Assembly: GCA_903837445.1 (NCBI GenBank)
Contig: CAILUR010000139.1
Location: 1 to 7,268, forward strand
Direction: 5' to 3'
From: an uncultured bacterium
GTDB lineage: Bacteria > Oederibacteriota > PGYV01 > CAILUR01
DNA length: 7,268 nucleotides
Part shown: piece after piece, positions 7,001 through 7,268 of the stretch
Numbering within the stretch: the first letter of the stretch is position 1
Layout: each line of letters opens with the position of its first letter
Made by a program: the position numbers and the translations under genes
The notes under the pieces: model-generated
Told to the model about the DNA's origin: nothing
The model's input: the letters and a program-made list of their open reading frames with translations, nothing else
Database searches by the model: none

Positions 7001-7268
7001 TCAGTGTTGTTGGCAGAACAGTTAATTCCGGATAATATGTTCTATAAAAACTTGCCAGTTAATGGTTTGGAAGGAATATACTATTCAAATGTTATGTTTT
7101 CTGGAACTGTTCAGCTTAAAGAACTTGACCCTTTTGTAATGGCGGACCAAACAATAGCGAATCCTCCTTATGCTGTCACCTGGGAAGGTTTTTTGAAAAT
7201 CGATGTAGAAAATACATATTCTTTTAATTTAGATACAAATGCCAGTTTTGGAAGAATTGTTTTAAATA
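4019..7268 (+). CDS. Large polytopic GT-C (PMT/ArnT/GT39-like) glycosyltransferase with C-terminal PA14 domains, 3' end outside window
   Basis: The frame is open from ATG 4019 to the last base (1,083 residues, no stop), with GGGAG 10 bases upstream. Residues 1-367 hold about ten transmembrane helices, seemingly as five hairpins, interrupted by a Lys-rich cytoplasmic-looking loop (about 68-105). A GT-C core follows (about 380-755, some eleven helices): first helix 380-397, then the loop I-E406-N407-D408-E409-A with the acidic pair expected in the first outer loop of PMT/ArnT-type enzymes. Further family marks are FSRSGHG (R498), G639-D640-x-R-x-R-N before a P-x-D helix, and EAPSGFRVFGAIP (R704). 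Residues 756-884 form a soluble domain ending in LQKVYPNGKLE and FFDAYVV, as seen in related bacterial proteins. Residues 885-985 are a PA14-like domain (LYIDGEEVI, 942-950), and a second starts at 1016 (GLEGIYYSN) and is truncated. GT-C enzymes use polyprenyl-phosphate sugars and act on the outer face; PA14 domains often bind glycans. Donor and acceptor are unknown. The N-terminal extension makes it far longer than typical 500-600-residue relatives. Confidence 0.9.
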   Translation, partial: MDYKKYVIYIFAALLAVLGQVFLVFGGHTVLGLSLTILAGIAAIVAYFKWDKILVQKAIEVFLFFKIMFSKKKETKDVLKKSKASGTKSAVQIPNSIVTPKPAWLQFGTDVNWSFNIHKNVILVFIAFFIVLMQMTYFTGNVFVTVFSLIMALLLGLAFFLTKQPHYHVEINAKFKEVAGVVLGFAVLALAWVLMLINSRIAFFKISFGNFGTQQVAFWLTIVGAFIVLWFLPKPKPEEAGQENIDIRYNWVKNKMIKVSLVGAAVLFYLLGGVASKGNEVLMIVSYSLFFVCLMLSLPWVEKQIVSIKNERADFVVRSIVIVVGMLLAYIGQKYFYLNKVNMAMIYFVASALLFINFFPPPLNLHEQNEKEKFTLKTEMIILLLITAFGLFLRLYEINIRPVGIENDEAGGLITIFTKFDNLMTFRLGRYSIYFHIMEPIIKALGVTHLSIKLLGIIIGTLTIPAMYFAIRYMFNSWAAIIVTIMFAAARWHLHFSRSGHGTIMLPLTMALMIYFFIRALKHRDKWTFFVSGLAGGLCWHGYASGKLVTFGLMIFLMYKIFSEKLFLRKFILGIMAFSVGFWIFASPIFQLWFTGRELIIGRSADVSVFSKDPNAPKNAALGIYENAKKVFLMFNDQGDSRQRNTGMQPYDKTIDFWSGLFFMLGLLYSLYYWRDNRFLVFILMFLSISAASIFSIEAPSGFRVFGAIPIVFFYAAIPIYIITSFILSKMNKKSAAIVIILVLGPILGATVKENYNFYFNRWVGGVDELATRAGEFAGHYGKDYVTVLLGGGYYTGHPPYKIFTWNYTDGNTANFLDCFPERRVTEKYKGFIYIVHNAYSGVVPYLQKVYPNGKLETDSHPAFGKFFDAYVVPAEDIMKTRGLKATYLDNTGKKIILDQNNIAFSNTVSAPCKVRLEGLLYIPSYGRTTITLASSNNSAVLYIDGEEVIRGAKNSVTREFVKGLHEITVVADKQNNNDFVRAFIKTYRSQDELSVLLAEQLIPDNMFYKNLPVNGLEGIYYSNVMFSGTVQLKELDPFVMADQTIANPPYAVTWEGFLKIDVENTYSFNLDTNASFGRIVLN

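Noticed and set aside
1..7268. CRISPR array, tRNA or rRNA genes, insertion sequence ends
   Set aside because: No regularly spaced repeats, RNA-gene signatures, transposase motifs or terminal inverted repeats were seen; nearly all bases are accounted for by five coding frames.

Overview
The window is AT-rich, densely packed bacterial DNA with every recognisable gene on the + strand. It reads as part of a cell-envelope polysaccharide or glycoconjugate locus. The clear Shine-Dalgarno sequences, one near-consensus sigma70-type promoter and the gene types all say Bacteria. The style (AT-rich, lysine-rich membrane proteins, a large GT-C/PA14 protein, a B12-type radical SAM enzyme beside glycosyltransferases) suggests an uncultivated, probably anaerobic, Gram-negative-type lineage such as Omnitrophota or Elusimicrobiota. 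That placement is inference only and weak.

Layout. Bases 1-257 hold the C-terminal end of an NAD-dependent sugar-nucleotide epimerase/dehydratase. Two bases later begins a complete family-4 glycosyltransferase (260-1459). It overlaps by 14 bases a cobalamin-binding-type radical SAM protein (1446-2915). These three form one tightly coupled transcription unit. A roughly 100-base AT-rich gap follows, carrying a textbook promoter (TTGACT-17 nt-TATAAT). It starts a second unit: a membrane-anchored beta-propeller protein (3014-3991), then 27 bases later a very large integral membrane protein (4019 to past the window end).

That last gene is open from 4019 to the last base with no stop (1,083 residues visible). 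In order it has about five transmembrane hairpins forming an N-terminal module, a GT-C (PMT/ArnT/GT39-like) glycosyltransferase membrane core with an acidic ENDE loop motif, a soluble linker, and two PA14-like domains, the second cut by the window edge.

Working model. The first unit makes or modifies an activated sugar and assembles a glycan on the cytoplasmic face. The second unit probably works at the outer face of the membrane, where a lipid-linked sugar would be the donor for the GT-C core and the PA14 and propeller domains would bind glycan or protein partners. The split by a strong internal promoter means the two units may be expressed independently. Donors, acceptors and the final glycan cannot be read from the sequence.
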